Assembly (NCBI RefSeq): GCF_004116265.1
Contig: NZ_QOUX01000046.1
Location: 868,001 to 932,000 of the forward strand
Reading direction: 5' to 3'
DNA: 64,000 nucleotides
DNA from: Anaerobacillus alkaliphilus
Lineage (GTDB): Bacteria; Bacillota; Bacilli; Bacillales; Anaerobacillaceae
The notes under the pieces were generated by a model that saw only the letters and a list, made by a program, of their open reading frames with translations, did not search any database and was not told the DNA's origin. How positions within the stretch are numbered: the first letter of the stretch is position 1; each line of letters opens with the position of its first letter. Below are positions 45,431-53,755 of the stretch, piece after piece. The translations under genes were made by a program, and so were the position numbers.

Positions 45431-46435
45431 CTATTCCATATTGTATAAATACATTAAGTTTGGTGAATTTGAATATCGCAATAGTTGCTTTAATCCTAGA
45501 GGATCTTGTTGCTTTAACAAAAGGTTTTGTGTTGTCATAGTTAAGAAACCTGGAAAACTAAATGGAACCTCATATTTTATGACGTCGATTTCCCCTCTAC
45601 CAATATCCTCTCGCAAAACATCTATAACATGGTCCATATTCCCGAGACCGTCAACTAAACCTAACTCAAGAGCTTGCTTACCAGAGTAAATTCTCCCGTC
45701 TGCTAATTCTAGGACCCTCGTACGATCCATATTTCGACCATTTGCAATTACATCCACAAACGACTGGTAGGAATCATCAATCACAGATTGTAATATAGCT
45801 CTTTCGGCATCTGTCATTTCACGCATTGGAGACATGATATCCTTGTGCACTCCACTTTTTATCGTCTCTTGCCTTACTCCATATTTCTCAGCTAATTCAC
45901 TAACATTTAATGTTTGCATAATTACACCTAGTGAACCGGTAATGGTAGCTTCATGAGCAAATATTTTATCAGCAGGGGCTGCGATATAGTATCCTCCAGA
46001 AGCTGCAACGCTCGCCATCGAGATAAAAATTGGCTTTCGATACTCTTCTTGTACTTCCACAATTAGTTCATGAATTTCCGCACTTTCAACGACACCGCCA
46101 CCAGGTGAATTTACTCTAATAATAATTCCTTCTACAGTTGGGTCTTCACTCGCGTGGCGAAGCATGGATAGAAATTGACGGTGATGATATGTAACTGATT
46201 CAAAGATGGATGGGGCGTCATACCCCTCTTGAATGACACCATTTACATATAAAACAACAATCTTTCCTTGACCATTTCCTTTTTCAATAGTTTTTTCAAT
46301 CCATACATCTTCATCATCCATTGCAAATAAGCCTGTCCATTGGCCAGTTATACCAGAGGTTAGCACATTTACAGCCAATGATAAAAAAAATAATGAAAAA
46401 GCTAAACCTAATGCGATCCAACGTTTACTAGTCAT
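45431..46435 (-). CDS. sppA: Signal peptide peptidase SppA
   Basis: This membrane-anchored serine protease (334 residues) cleaves leftover signal peptides. It has an N-terminal membrane anchor (about residues 7-27), VNSPGGGVVESAEI, catalytic Ser in MASVAASGGYYIA and catalytic Lys in QETIKSGVHKDI, the short 36K form found in Bacillus. Full length. The ATG at 46435, eight bases after AAGGAG, is chosen over the GTG three codons upstream. It is transcribed with yteJ and diverges from nadK. Confidence 0.93.
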   Translation of the reverse strand: MTSKRWIALGLAFSLFFLSLAVNVLTSGITGQWTGLFAMDDEDVWIEKTIEKGNGQGKIVVLYVNGVIQEGYDAPSIFESVTYHHRQFLSMLRHASEDPTVEGIIIRVNSPGGGVVESAEIHELIVEVQEEYRKPIFISMASVAASGGYYIAAPADKIFAHEATITGSLGVIMQTLNVSELAEKYGVRQETIKSGVHKDIMSPMREMTDAERAILQSVIDDSYQSFVDVIANGRNMDRTRVLELADGRIYSGKQALELGLVDGLGNMDHVIDVLREDIGRGEIDVIKYEVPFSFPGFLTMTTQNLLLKQQDPLGLKQLLRYSNSPNLMYLYNME

Positions 46436-46547
46436 ATTCAACACTCCTTAAAAATTTAATAAAATAAACAAAGCAGGATTTTCCTAAAATAATAAAGAAA
46501 TACTACTATATATACGATAATCGTCTATGCAAAAAGGAGAGAAACTC

Positions 46548-47348
46548 ATGCCAACACGCAGAAATGTTTTTTTATTTTACAAACCAACAATGGAACTTGA
46601 AGAAAAAATAACTCCATTAAAAGCACTGGCAAAAGAGCACAATTTTCACATTGTCAATGACTATCGCCAAGCTAACATCATCGTTAGTATCGGTGGAGAT
46701 GGAGCTTTCTTACAAGCACTCAGAAAAACAGAGTTTCAGGAAGATTGTCTCTATCTTGGAATAAATACCGGTGACCATTTAGGCTTTTATACGGACTTCT
46801 CTATAAATGACATTAATGCTATAACAGAAGCTATGAAAAACGAGCAAGTAGAAGTTCGTAAAAATCCTACAATTATGGTTAGTGTTAATGACGAAAAGCC
46901 CTTTTACTGCTTTAACGAGTGCTCCATTCGCTCAAATGTTATCCGCACCTTTGTTATTGATGTCTTTATTGATGATATGTACTTTGAAACATTCCGAGGT
47001 GATGGCTTAGTAGTATCAACACCAACTGGGAGTACAGCTTACAACAAATCACTAGGTGGCGCTATCGTTGACCCAAGACTCAAAGGAATACAATTGACCG
47101 AAATTGCTTCATTAAATAATAACGAATTTAGAACTTTAGGAGCACCACTCATTTTAAGTGGCGAAAGTACGTTAACATTAAAAGTTGTCCAAGACGGAAA
47201 TGATTACCCAATCATTGGCGCTGATAATGAAGCATTAAGTATCCGTCACTGTCATGATATTAAAATTCAACTAGCAGAAAAGCAAATTAAGATGCTTAAA
47301 CTTAAGGATAATTCATTCTTTCAAAGGGTTCAAAAAACCTTTTTATAA
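46548..47348 (+). CDS. nadK: NAD kinase (NadK2/YtdI type)
   Basis: NAD kinase makes NADP from NAD and ATP. The 266-residue protein carries the GGDG motif (VSIGGDGAFLQAL), the NE/D signature in CFNECSIRS and the Gly-rich STPTGSTAYNKSLGG. B. subtilis has two NAD kinases; position near sppA and sspA and length correspond to the second one (YtdI). The ATG at 46548, with AAGGAGAG 6-13 bases upstream, is chosen over an ATG seven codons earlier that precedes this site. Confidence 0.93.
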   Translation: MPTRRNVFLFYKPTMELEEKITPLKALAKEHNFHIVNDYRQANIIVSIGGDGAFLQALRKTEFQEDCLYLGINTGDHLGFYTDFSINDINAITEAMKNEQVEVRKNPTIMVSVNDEKPFYCFNECSIRSNVIRTFVIDVFIDDMYFETFRGDGLVVSTPTGSTAYNKSLGGAIVDPRLKGIQLTEIASLNNNEFRTLGAPLILSGESTLTLKVVQDGNDYPIIGADNEALSIRHCHDIKIQLAEKQIKMLKLKDNSFFQRVQKTFL

Positions 47349-47409
47349 TCTCCCCCCTTTACTATAGTTACAAAATTAGGATATTTTTGCAACTGATTTC
47401 CAAAAATTT

Positions 47410-47439
47410 CAACAGACCATTCGTGGTCTGTTGTTTTTT
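47410..47439 (+). terminator. Terminator after nadK
   Basis: CAACAGACCA and TGGTCTGTTG pair around TTCG; TTTTTT follows. Confidence 0.92.
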
Positions 47440-47455
47440 AATTTGTGCATAATAC

Positions 47456-47484
47456 AAAAAGAGAGGTGACTCTCGTCACCTCTC
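47456..47484 (-). terminator. Terminator after sspA
   Basis: GAGAGGTGAC and GTCACCTCTC pair around GAGA on the minus strand; TTTTTG follows. Confidence 0.92.
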
Positions 47485-47502
47485 ACAGCCATTTTTATTT
47501 AA

Positions 47503-47715
47503 TTATTGTTGGTAACCGCCGCCTAATTGTTGTTCAGCCATTTGAACTAGACGTTTAGTAATCTCACCACCAACTGAACCGTTAGCGCGAGCTGTTGCAT
47601 CAGGACCAAGGTTAACACCAAACTCAGAAGCAATTTCATACTTCATTTGATCAAGAGCTTGTTGAACTCCTGGTACTAAAAGTTGGTTTGAGTTGTTGCT
47701 GTTGTTGTTTGCCAT
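47503..47715 (-). CDS. sspA: Small acid-soluble spore protein, alpha/beta type
   Basis: This 70-residue protein coats and protects spore DNA. It shows the two conserved SASP segments: the GPR protease site in [14 protein letters not shown] and the C-terminal [19 protein letters not shown]. The N-terminus is Asn-rich. It is a single-gene unit with a sigma-G-like promoter and a strong terminator. Which of the several alpha/beta paralogues it corresponds to cannot be decided; position beside thiI matches B. subtilis sspA. This gene shows the organism makes endospores. Confidence 0.96.
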   Translation of the reverse strand: MANNNSNNSNQLLVPGVQQALDQMKYEIASEFGVNLGPDATARANGSVGGEITKRLVQMAEQQLGGGYQQ

Positions 47716-47739
47716 TGTGTCTCACCTCCCTTGTAAACA

Positions 47740-47769
47740 TATGATGTGTACAAGAGAGCAAATCAATAC
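47740..47769 (-). promoter_or_regulatory. Sigma-G-like promoter of sspA
   Basis: GTATT (47765-47769), 18 bases, CATCATA (47740-47746) on the minus strand fits the sigma-G pattern GHATR-18-CATNHTA with one mismatch in the -35. Confidence 0.6.
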
Positions 47770-47807
47770 TTTTTTTTTCTTGGTAATTGTTTCAAGTCAA
47801 TTAAATT

Positions 47808-49013
47808 CTATAAAAGACCTTCAAAATCCTTATTTATTTCTTGCCCTGGAGTAATCTCCATACTTTCTAAGTTTGCTAAAGCTTCTTCAATTAGAGCATC
47901 TATCTCTAATTTTTCTTCAAATTTATTTGCTTTCTCTCGTAAAGGTTTTGTACTTGTCTCTGGTGGTAGGAAAATCGTACAGCAATCTTCATATGGCAAT
48001 ATCGATAAATCGAATGTACCAATCTTTTGAGCAACATCAATGACCTCTAGCTTATCCATTGTAACTAATGGTCGAATAACAGGCATATTCGTTACTTCAT
48101 TAATCGTGTGCATACTGTGTAAAGTTTGACTTGCTACCTGACCTAGACTTTCGCCAGTTGTAATTGCTAAAGCCTTTTGTTTCAGAGCAATGCGCTCGCT
48201 AATTCTAAGCATAATTCGTCGCATAACCGTCATTGTGTAGTTTCCTGGAATCGACTTATGGATTTCCATTTGAATTTTTGTAAAAGGAACAACGTGTAGT
48301 TTAATCTTTCCACCGTATTCTGTTAACACCTTTGTTAAATCAATTACCTTTTGTTTGGCTCGTTCATTTGTGTAAGGCGGACTATGAAAATGAATAGCTT
48401 CGATCTTGACACCGCGTTTCATAGCTAAATAACCTGCTACAGGACTATCAATCCCTCCTGAAAGCATAAGGACAACTTTTCCTCCAGTTCCGACTGGCAG
48501 GCCTCCAGAACCTTGGTAAACAGCACATGTAATATATGTAGCCACTTCACGAACTTCAACTTTCACTTCAACATCAGGGTGATGAACATCAACTGTAAGT
48601 CCTTCGATGTTCTGTAGAATATAACTTCCAACTTCATAATTTAGCTGTTGTGAACCAATTGGAAAGCCTTTATTAGCACGTTTTGCTGATACTTTAAAGG
48701 TTTTTTTACCGTCTAATATTTCTGAAAGTGCTCGAAGGGCTCCATCTTGAATTTTTGTTAATTCATTTTCCACTTTTACAGCTAAACTAAACGAGTGAAT
48801 GCCAAATATTTTTGAAAGTTTTTCTGCAATCTGTTCATGATCTTCACCATTCAATTGAATAAACATTCTTCCAAACGTCCGTTCAATTTTTGCATTTGGA
48901 AAGGACTTCAATGCCATTTTTATATTTTCTTGTAGTCTGCGTTCAAATTGAGATCTGTTTTTACCTTTTAAAGCTAATTCTGCATAGCGAATAACAATAT
49001 GATTATAATTCAT
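47808..49013 (-). CDS. thiI: tRNA 4-thiouridine sulfurtransferase ThiI
   Basis: ThiI adenylates and thiolates U8 of tRNA and takes part in thiazole formation. The 401-residue protein has a ferredoxin-like domain, THUMP domain (about 60-165) and PP-loop domain with [19 protein letters not shown]. The rhodanese domain of E. coli ThiI is absent, as in Bacillus, so sulfur comes by direct transfer from the adjacent cysteine desulfurase. The ATG at 49013, eight bases after GAGG, gives the B. subtilis length; another ATG at 49019 overlaps the upstream stop codon. Confidence 0.94.
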   Translation of the reverse strand: MNYNHIVIRYAELALKGKNRSQFERRLQENIKMALKSFPNAKIERTFGRMFIQLNGEDHEQIAEKLSKIFGIHSFSLAVKVENELTKIQDGALRALSEILDGKKTFKVSAKRANKGFPIGSQQLNYEVGSYILQNIEGLTVDVHHPDVEVKVEVREVATYITCAVYQGSGGLPVGTGGKVVLMLSGGIDSPVAGYLAMKRGVKIEAIHFHSPPYTNERAKQKVIDLTKVLTEYGGKIKLHVVPFTKIQMEIHKSIPGNYTMTVMRRIMLRISERIALKQKALAITTGESLGQVASQTLHSMHTINEVTNMPVIRPLVTMDKLEVIDVAQKIGTFDLSILPYEDCCTIFLPPETSTKPLREKANKFEEKLEIDALIEEALANLESMEITPGQEINKDFEGLL

Positions 49014-49018
49014 TTTCA

Positions 49019-50158
49019 TTACCTCATTACTTCTTTTAATTGCGAAACAATACTTACTAACGTTCGAACAAACTCATTAATTTCTTCAATGGTATTATCA
49101 AAAGTAAAGCTTACCCTAATAGCACTTTTTGCGCGCTCTTCACCTAATCCAGAGACCATTAATATTCGACTAGGTTCAGCTAATTTTGAAGAGCAGGCTG
49201 ATTTAGTCGAAACATAAATTTCTTTCTTGCTTAAGGCTTGAATGACAACCTCTGGTTTGATCCCAGGTAAAGAGAAATTAACAATATGAGGAGCACCATT
49301 TTTAGGGCTATTCAAGATTACAGCCTCAATTTTAACCAAATCGTTTAGTAGTTGCTCTCGAAGTTGGAATAAATGATTTTTATTCGCAACATATCTTTCC
49401 ATAGAAAGTCTAAGTGCTTTTGCCAATGAAACATAACCAGGAATATTCTCTGTACCTGCACGTAAGTTATATTCTTGTACACCTCCGGTAAACAAAGAAA
49501 ATAACCTTACCCCCTCCCTGACATATAAGACACCTGTGCCTTTTGGTCCATGGAATTTGTGACCCGAAATTGTACATAAATCAATATGACAATCTTTAAA
49601 GGAGATTGGTACTTTTGTCATCCCTTGAACATGGTCAACGTGAAAGTATATCTTTGGGTATCTTTTCAACAACTCACCAACCTCTTTAATAGGTTGAATG
49701 GAACCTAACTCATTATTCACATGGATCATTGACACTAGAATTGTATCATCCTTCAATGATTTTTTTAATTCTTCAATATTTACTTCTCCGGATTCATTTA
49801 CATTAAGGTAGGTAACTTCAAAACCTAACTTTTCTAATTGTCCAAAGGCCTCATAATTAGACGCATGCTCCACATTAGTCGTAATTAAATGCTTTCCACG
49901 TCCCTGATGTTCAAGAGCTGTCCCTTTTATAGCTAAATTGTTTCCTTCTGTCCCACCTGAAGTAAACACGATCTCTTTTTTAGACACTTTAAGAAGTTTC
50001 GCTATTTGATCTCTAGCTTGGTCTAATAATACCTCTGCTTCTTTACCCAAGGTATGTAGGGAAGATGGATTTCCAAAATACATTTCTGAGACTTTCATAT
50101 ACGTATCAATTACTTCTTTATATGGCTTAGTTGTAGCACTGTTGTCCAAATAAATCAT
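49019..50158 (-). CDS. nifZ: Cysteine desulfurase paired with ThiI
   Basis: This PLP enzyme (379 residues) moves sulfur from cysteine to ThiI. PLP-binding Lys lies in [14 protein letters not shown], the His of TTNVEHASN stacks on PLP, and the catalytic Cys is in STKSACSSK. It is the NifS/IscS-like class that is genetically linked to thiI in Bacillus, where the pair makes 4-thiouridine. Its stop codon overlaps a potential thiI start, indicating coupling. A ribosome binding site AGGGG lies about seven bases before the ATG. Confidence 0.92.
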   Translation of the reverse strand: MIYLDNSATTKPYKEVIDTYMKVSEMYFGNPSSLHTLGKEAEVLLDQARDQIAKLLKVSKKEIVFTSGGTEGNNLAIKGTALEHQGRGKHLITTNVEHASNYEAFGQLEKLGFEVTYLNVNESGEVNIEELKKSLKDDTILVSMIHVNNELGSIQPIKEVGELLKRYPKIYFHVDHVQGMTKVPISFKDCHIDLCTISGHKFHGPKGTGVLYVREGVRLFSLFTGGVQEYNLRAGTENIPGYVSLAKALRLSMERYVANKNHLFQLREQLLNDLVKIEAVILNSPKNGAPHIVNFSLPGIKPEVVIQALSKKEIYVSTKSACSSKLAEPSRILMVSGLGEERAKSAIRVSFTFDNTIEEINEFVRTLVSIVSQLKEVMR

Positions 50159-50301
50159 TGTATAACCCCTTTACACTTCCTTCGCATCTAAATATAATAT
50201 CATATCTAAATTGTTAATAAAATACTATGATGGTGAACGTACCAATACTTTCTTAGTTTTCCCAAATCTCTTCATTTAAGTTAAACTAAAACATTGTAAA
50301 G

Positions 50302-50328
50302 AAAAAAAACCAACAAGCTAATGTTGGT
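50302..50328 (-). terminator. Terminator overlapping the end of the 109-residue gene
   Basis: CCAACA and TGTTGG pair around an 8-base loop and TTTTTTTT follows on the minus strand. The stop codon at 50318-50320 lies within the loop. Confidence 0.75.
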
Positions 50329-50647
50329 CATTATGAGTAACAATTATTAATAAATCATCAATAGATATGACCCCGTTAGGAGCTATTTTTAACGCATCGG
50401 TTTTGGTGATACCGTAATGCATGAAAAGTGCAGCAATTGTGGTTGGCATTTCAGCAGCCTCATGATCGACAACCTCATCCCATGAAGTTTTTGTAAGAAC
50501 TACTAATTCTTCACTCTGAATTACACTTTCGACCTCTTCTAATTTCGTATACTGTTGCTTATCAGCAAAAACAATAGACCAAATAACGATACCCCATACT
50601 GTTAGACATGCAAGTCCAGTTGACGAAAGCAAAACCCATTTTCCCAA
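50318..50647 (-). CDS. Hypothetical single-pass membrane protein
   Basis: This protein of about 109 residues has one N-terminal transmembrane helix (about residues 5-27) and an acidic soluble domain of about 80 residues (SWDEVVDHEAAEMPTTIAAL). The likely start is a TTG at 50647, eight bases after GAGG; the longer frame begins with a GTG overlapping that site. I do not recognise the family. It lies between ezrA and the cysteine desulfurase gene, where B. subtilis has the braB transporter gene. Confidence 0.6.
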   Translation of the reverse strand: MGKWVLLSSTGLACLTVWGIVIWSIVFADKQQYTKLEEVESVIQSEELVVLTKTSWDEVVDHEAAEMPTTIAALFMHYGITKTDALKIAPNGVISIDDLLIIVTHNDQH

Positions 50648-50755
50648 CCAACACACCTCAATTTCCTTTTCACCATTTTAGCCTCTTATCACATAGAACA
50701 GCAAGTATTTTCTTTCATTCCTTCTACATTTTAATAGAAAAGGCTTAGCTATTCG

Positions 50756-52453
50756 CTAAACCTTTTCTAATGTGTAGTTATTTATTTTTTCTAGTACTTG
50801 TGGTTCCAAATCTTCAATGACATTAAGAGCAATTTCTAGTGCCTCCTCGTATTGATAAAGGCGGAATATCTCTTCAGCTCTAAGTAATTCAACATGAACA
50901 AAGGTATTATTACTTCTAAATCGATTTCCGTACTGGATCACTCGCTCTGCAGTAAGTGCCATCTCAATAGTCTTAGAGATTACATCATACACATCGTTCA
51001 CTGTATCTAAGGCTTGCTCCATTGCCTCATTGACATCATTCATGACAAGTGGAATAGTTTCCAACTTAGAATTCGCTAATTGTAAACTTATCTGTGCTTC
51101 ATCCAATTTAATTAGGACATGCTCTGGCAATCCTGGAATATTACTCTTTTTAATTAACCTTTGTGCTTGCCGGACTTTAGCTCTTAATTCTGTCAACGTT
51201 TCATTTGCTTTTATTTCGTCACTACGTAAGGAATTTAACGTTTCGACACATTCATCTAAGATCTCTTTACGAGAGTTCAACTCAGCTTTAAATTCTTCAA
51301 GTAATACTTTTATGGCTAGGTTTGATTGTTTATCATTTGCCACCACATCTTCAATGACACTTAGTTTATACACAAGTTCCTTAATTTGCTTTTCAAGTTT
51401 CAGATGTGTCTTGATTTCTTCTTCGGGAATTCTGTAACTCAACTTTATCGTCTCAACATCAGCCTTTAAATCATAGAAACCTTTTCTTAATTGTTCTAAT
51501 TCTTCTCTAACCTCAGGTAGTTCATAGGTTACGTATTGCTTAGCCAAGACTTCTTGTTCAAGAGTTTCATAAACAGTATCAATCTCTTTATAAATATCGT
51601 GAACTGCATTGGCAGCATCTTCAATATTTCCTTCCTCAAGTAGAGGTAGCAACTTATGTAAATGATTTTTCATTTCTTGAAGATCTTGCTTAAATGAGAA
51701 ATGCTCAATTACATAACCATCTTCGTCCATCTCTCTAATTCCTTGAAAGATTTCGTCTAACTGAGAAGGTATTTCTGTTTCAATTTGAACTAAGATTTTA
51801 GGAACCTCATCCATTTTCCACTTTTCTATATCTATTTCTTCTTTCATCATTAATAGAATTTCTCTAGCCTCAAAGTAGTTCCCTTCTTTTGTGGCTGCCT
51901 CGTATTTAAGGAAAGACTGATCAATGAGTTCTAATCTTTGTTCAAAAGCATAAGCGGTAGTTCCTAAGATATTAAGATTTTGTTTATAATACTTCTTTAC
52001 ATCCTTAAAATGTTTACGGATGTCATCAATTTGTTTACGATTATCTTCTTCACTATTTATTAACAAGTTCACGTCGTCTAACATAGATTGGATACTCTCT
52101 TCAATATCCTTTAGTTCCCTCGCTATATTCTCAGACATATTTTTTGCTTTGACAAATCGGTATTTGTTTGCAGCTTCTTCTACATCAAAAAGACGTTCTT
52201 CTATGTCTGGGAGCTTTAGTGTAAGAATTTCATCCCACTCGTTCCGCCAACTTTCAAATTTCTTTTCTGTTTCACCAGACATATTTAACCCTTTAATTTT
52301 TGCAATTTCATCGGTGACCGGTTTATTCATTATTTTTATTTTCCAACCTTCCAAGCGGTCAACCTCTTTGTAAACTCTTTTTCTTGAAACAGCTCCGTAT
52401 ATGATAATAGTTATGATAACTATTAAAATTGCATAAATAAAATATTGCAGCAT
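50756..52453 (-). CDS. ezrA: Septation ring formation regulator EzrA
   Basis: EzrA inhibits FtsZ ring formation away from mid-cell and takes part in septal wall synthesis. The 565-residue protein has one N-terminal transmembrane helix (about residues 3-21), then a spectrin-like coiled-coil domain with VDRLEGWKIKIMNKPVTDEI near its start. Near the C-terminus the conserved patch IQYGNRFRSNNTFV matches the EzrA patch QFGNRYRS needed for localisation at the septum. The ATG at 52453, seven bases after GGAGG, is the preferred start. Confidence 0.94.
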   Translation of the reverse strand: MLQYFIYAILIVIITIIIYGAVSRKRVYKEVDRLEGWKIKIMNKPVTDEIAKIKGLNMSGETEKKFESWRNEWDEILTLKLPDIEERLFDVEEAANKYRFVKAKNMSENIARELKDIEESIQSMLDDVNLLINSEEDNRKQIDDIRKHFKDVKKYYKQNLNILGTTAYAFEQRLELIDQSFLKYEAATKEGNYFEAREILLMMKEEIDIEKWKMDEVPKILVQIETEIPSQLDEIFQGIREMDEDGYVIEHFSFKQDLQEMKNHLHKLLPLLEEGNIEDAANAVHDIYKEIDTVYETLEQEVLAKQYVTYELPEVREELEQLRKGFYDLKADVETIKLSYRIPEEEIKTHLKLEKQIKELVYKLSVIEDVVANDKQSNLAIKVLLEEFKAELNSRKEILDECVETLNSLRSDEIKANETLTELRAKVRQAQRLIKKSNIPGLPEHVLIKLDEAQISLQLANSKLETIPLVMNDVNEAMEQALDTVNDVYDVISKTIEMALTAERVIQYGNRFRSNNTFVHVELLRAEEIFRLYQYEEALEIALNVIEDLEPQVLEKINNYTLEKV

Positions 52454-52705
52454 TCTTAAGCCTCCATCAACCATTGTTGTTTATGTAATATTCACTAGAA
52501 AATTAGATTTTATTTTGTCTTTATCATTAAATTATAAAAATCGATAAATTTCGATATTAACATGATACCATGAATAACAATTTTTGACTTATTTTTTTCA
52601 AAGTTTTTCTTAATTTGAACAAAAAAAATTTCATCCTCTTTCTATACGAACTACGCATGAAAAAGAATGAACCCAATTAATTGTTTTTTAGAAGATTGTA
52701 TGTTT

Positions 52706-53335
52706 TTAGACAAGGACAGACTTATATAAAAATTCATTAAGCCACTTTTCAATATGACTATAATATTTTTGGCTAAAGTACGTTTCATGTGGATTGAGAT
52801 GGTAGACTTCACGGATATATTGTGGTTGTGAATACGGCATAGTTACAAGCGCTCGGATTTGTATTGAGGCAAAATCACTAGCAACAGGTCGAAACTCCTT
52901 TTGTTTTACTCCTGCTTCAATTATATTTTTCATAAAATGTTTTTCTTTCATAAAGTAAGTCATCATTAGTTCCCTGACTAATGTAGAATCTAATGTTACT
53001 TCACGATGCACAAATCTTGCTAGATGATGGTTTTGTTGTTGGTACTTTAATAAGTTTTCTACAACATAAGATAAACAGTCTTTTGCAGTTGAGTTTGCTA
53101 GATCACGGTAGCCCTTTTCAGTTATGTTTGTATACTCCTCTAAAAAGTCAATCATTAGCCTTTCCATAAGACCCTGTTTGTTACCAAAGTAATATGAAAT
53201 GAGGGCAACGTTAACTCCAGCCTTTTCTGCAATTGCTCGTATTGAGGTACCACTATACCCTTTCACGTTAAATAGTGATACTGCCGCTTCCATCACTCTT
53301 CGTTTCGTATTCTCACCCTTTTCCACGATACTCAC
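52706..53335 (-). CDS. refZ: TetR-family FtsZ regulator RefZ
   Basis: RefZ is a TetR-type DNA-binding protein that helps place the polar FtsZ ring during sporulation. The 209-residue protein has the TetR helix-turn-helix (GYSGTSIRAIAEKAGVNVAL, ISYYFGNKQGLME) and a C-terminal domain with ARFVHREVTLDSTLVRELMM and MPYSQPQYIREVYHLNPHE, both well kept in RefZ. Its place beside ezrA and near the diguanylate cyclase gene supports this over a generic TetR call. GTGAG lies before the ATG. Confidence 0.9.
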   Translation of the reverse strand: MSIVEKGENTKRRVMEAAVSLFNVKGYSGTSIRAIAEKAGVNVALISYYFGNKQGLMERLMIDFLEEYTNITEKGYRDLANSTAKDCLSYVVENLLKYQQQNHHLARFVHREVTLDSTLVRELMMTYFMKEKHFMKNIIEAGVKQKEFRPVASDFASIQIRALVTMPYSQPQYIREVYHLNPHETYFSQKYYSHIEKWLNEFLYKSVLV

Positions 53336-53512
53336 CTCTTATCCATGATATATGTTGTGTTTACGATTTTTTTTGTTACTATAACTTTTCAAAAAAAGTT
53401 GGATAAGTCCTGCTATTTCTTATCGACAATAAGACAAGATGTTTCTACATATAGTGATACTTTTAGTTGTCAAACCACTTTTTTCTGCAAAAAAACATTG
53501 AAAAAGTCGAAA

Positions 53513-53551
53513 ACAGGGGGCATTAGAAGAATTTATCCTAATGCCCCCTGT
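53513..53551 (-). terminator. Terminator of the diguanylate cyclase gene, displaced by a MITE
   Basis: ACAGGGGGCATTAG and CTAATGCCCCCTGT form a 14-bp perfect stem with an 11-base loop; TTTTCGACTTTTT follows on the minus strand. It now lies 204 bases past the stop codon because mobile element A lies between. Confidence 0.88.
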
Positions 53552-53561
53552 CATTTTATAA

Positions 53562-53753
53562 GGCTGTTTTCGCAAAGTTTGTTTCTTTCGTAAAAATCCC
53601 AAATGCCGGATTTTTACACAAATCACTAAGAATTTACCACTAATTTAGTAAGTACTGCTCTTTTCTTACATAATTTATTGGATGATATCTTCCTCTAGAT
53701 TATTTTTCCGATTATTTTAGGATAAAAAAGCCACAATGTTTACGAAAAGAGCC
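53562..53753. mobile_element. MITE-like element A
   Basis: This 192-bp element begins GGCTGTTTTCGCAAAGTTTG and ends GTTTACGAAAAGAGCC; the ends are inverted repeats with few mismatches over about 24 bases. Perfect 8-bp direct repeats TTTTATAA flank it (53554-53561 and 53754-53761). Compared with element B it carries about 33 extra bases that include a 10-bp perfect inverted repeat (GTAAAAATCC, 53590-53617). It codes for nothing. Confidence 0.85.
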
Positions 53754-53755
53754 TT

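Noticed and set aside
53345-53626. Short frames on both strands in the refZ-dgcP gap
   Set aside because: They run through the terminator stem and the MITE and have no ribosome binding sites.
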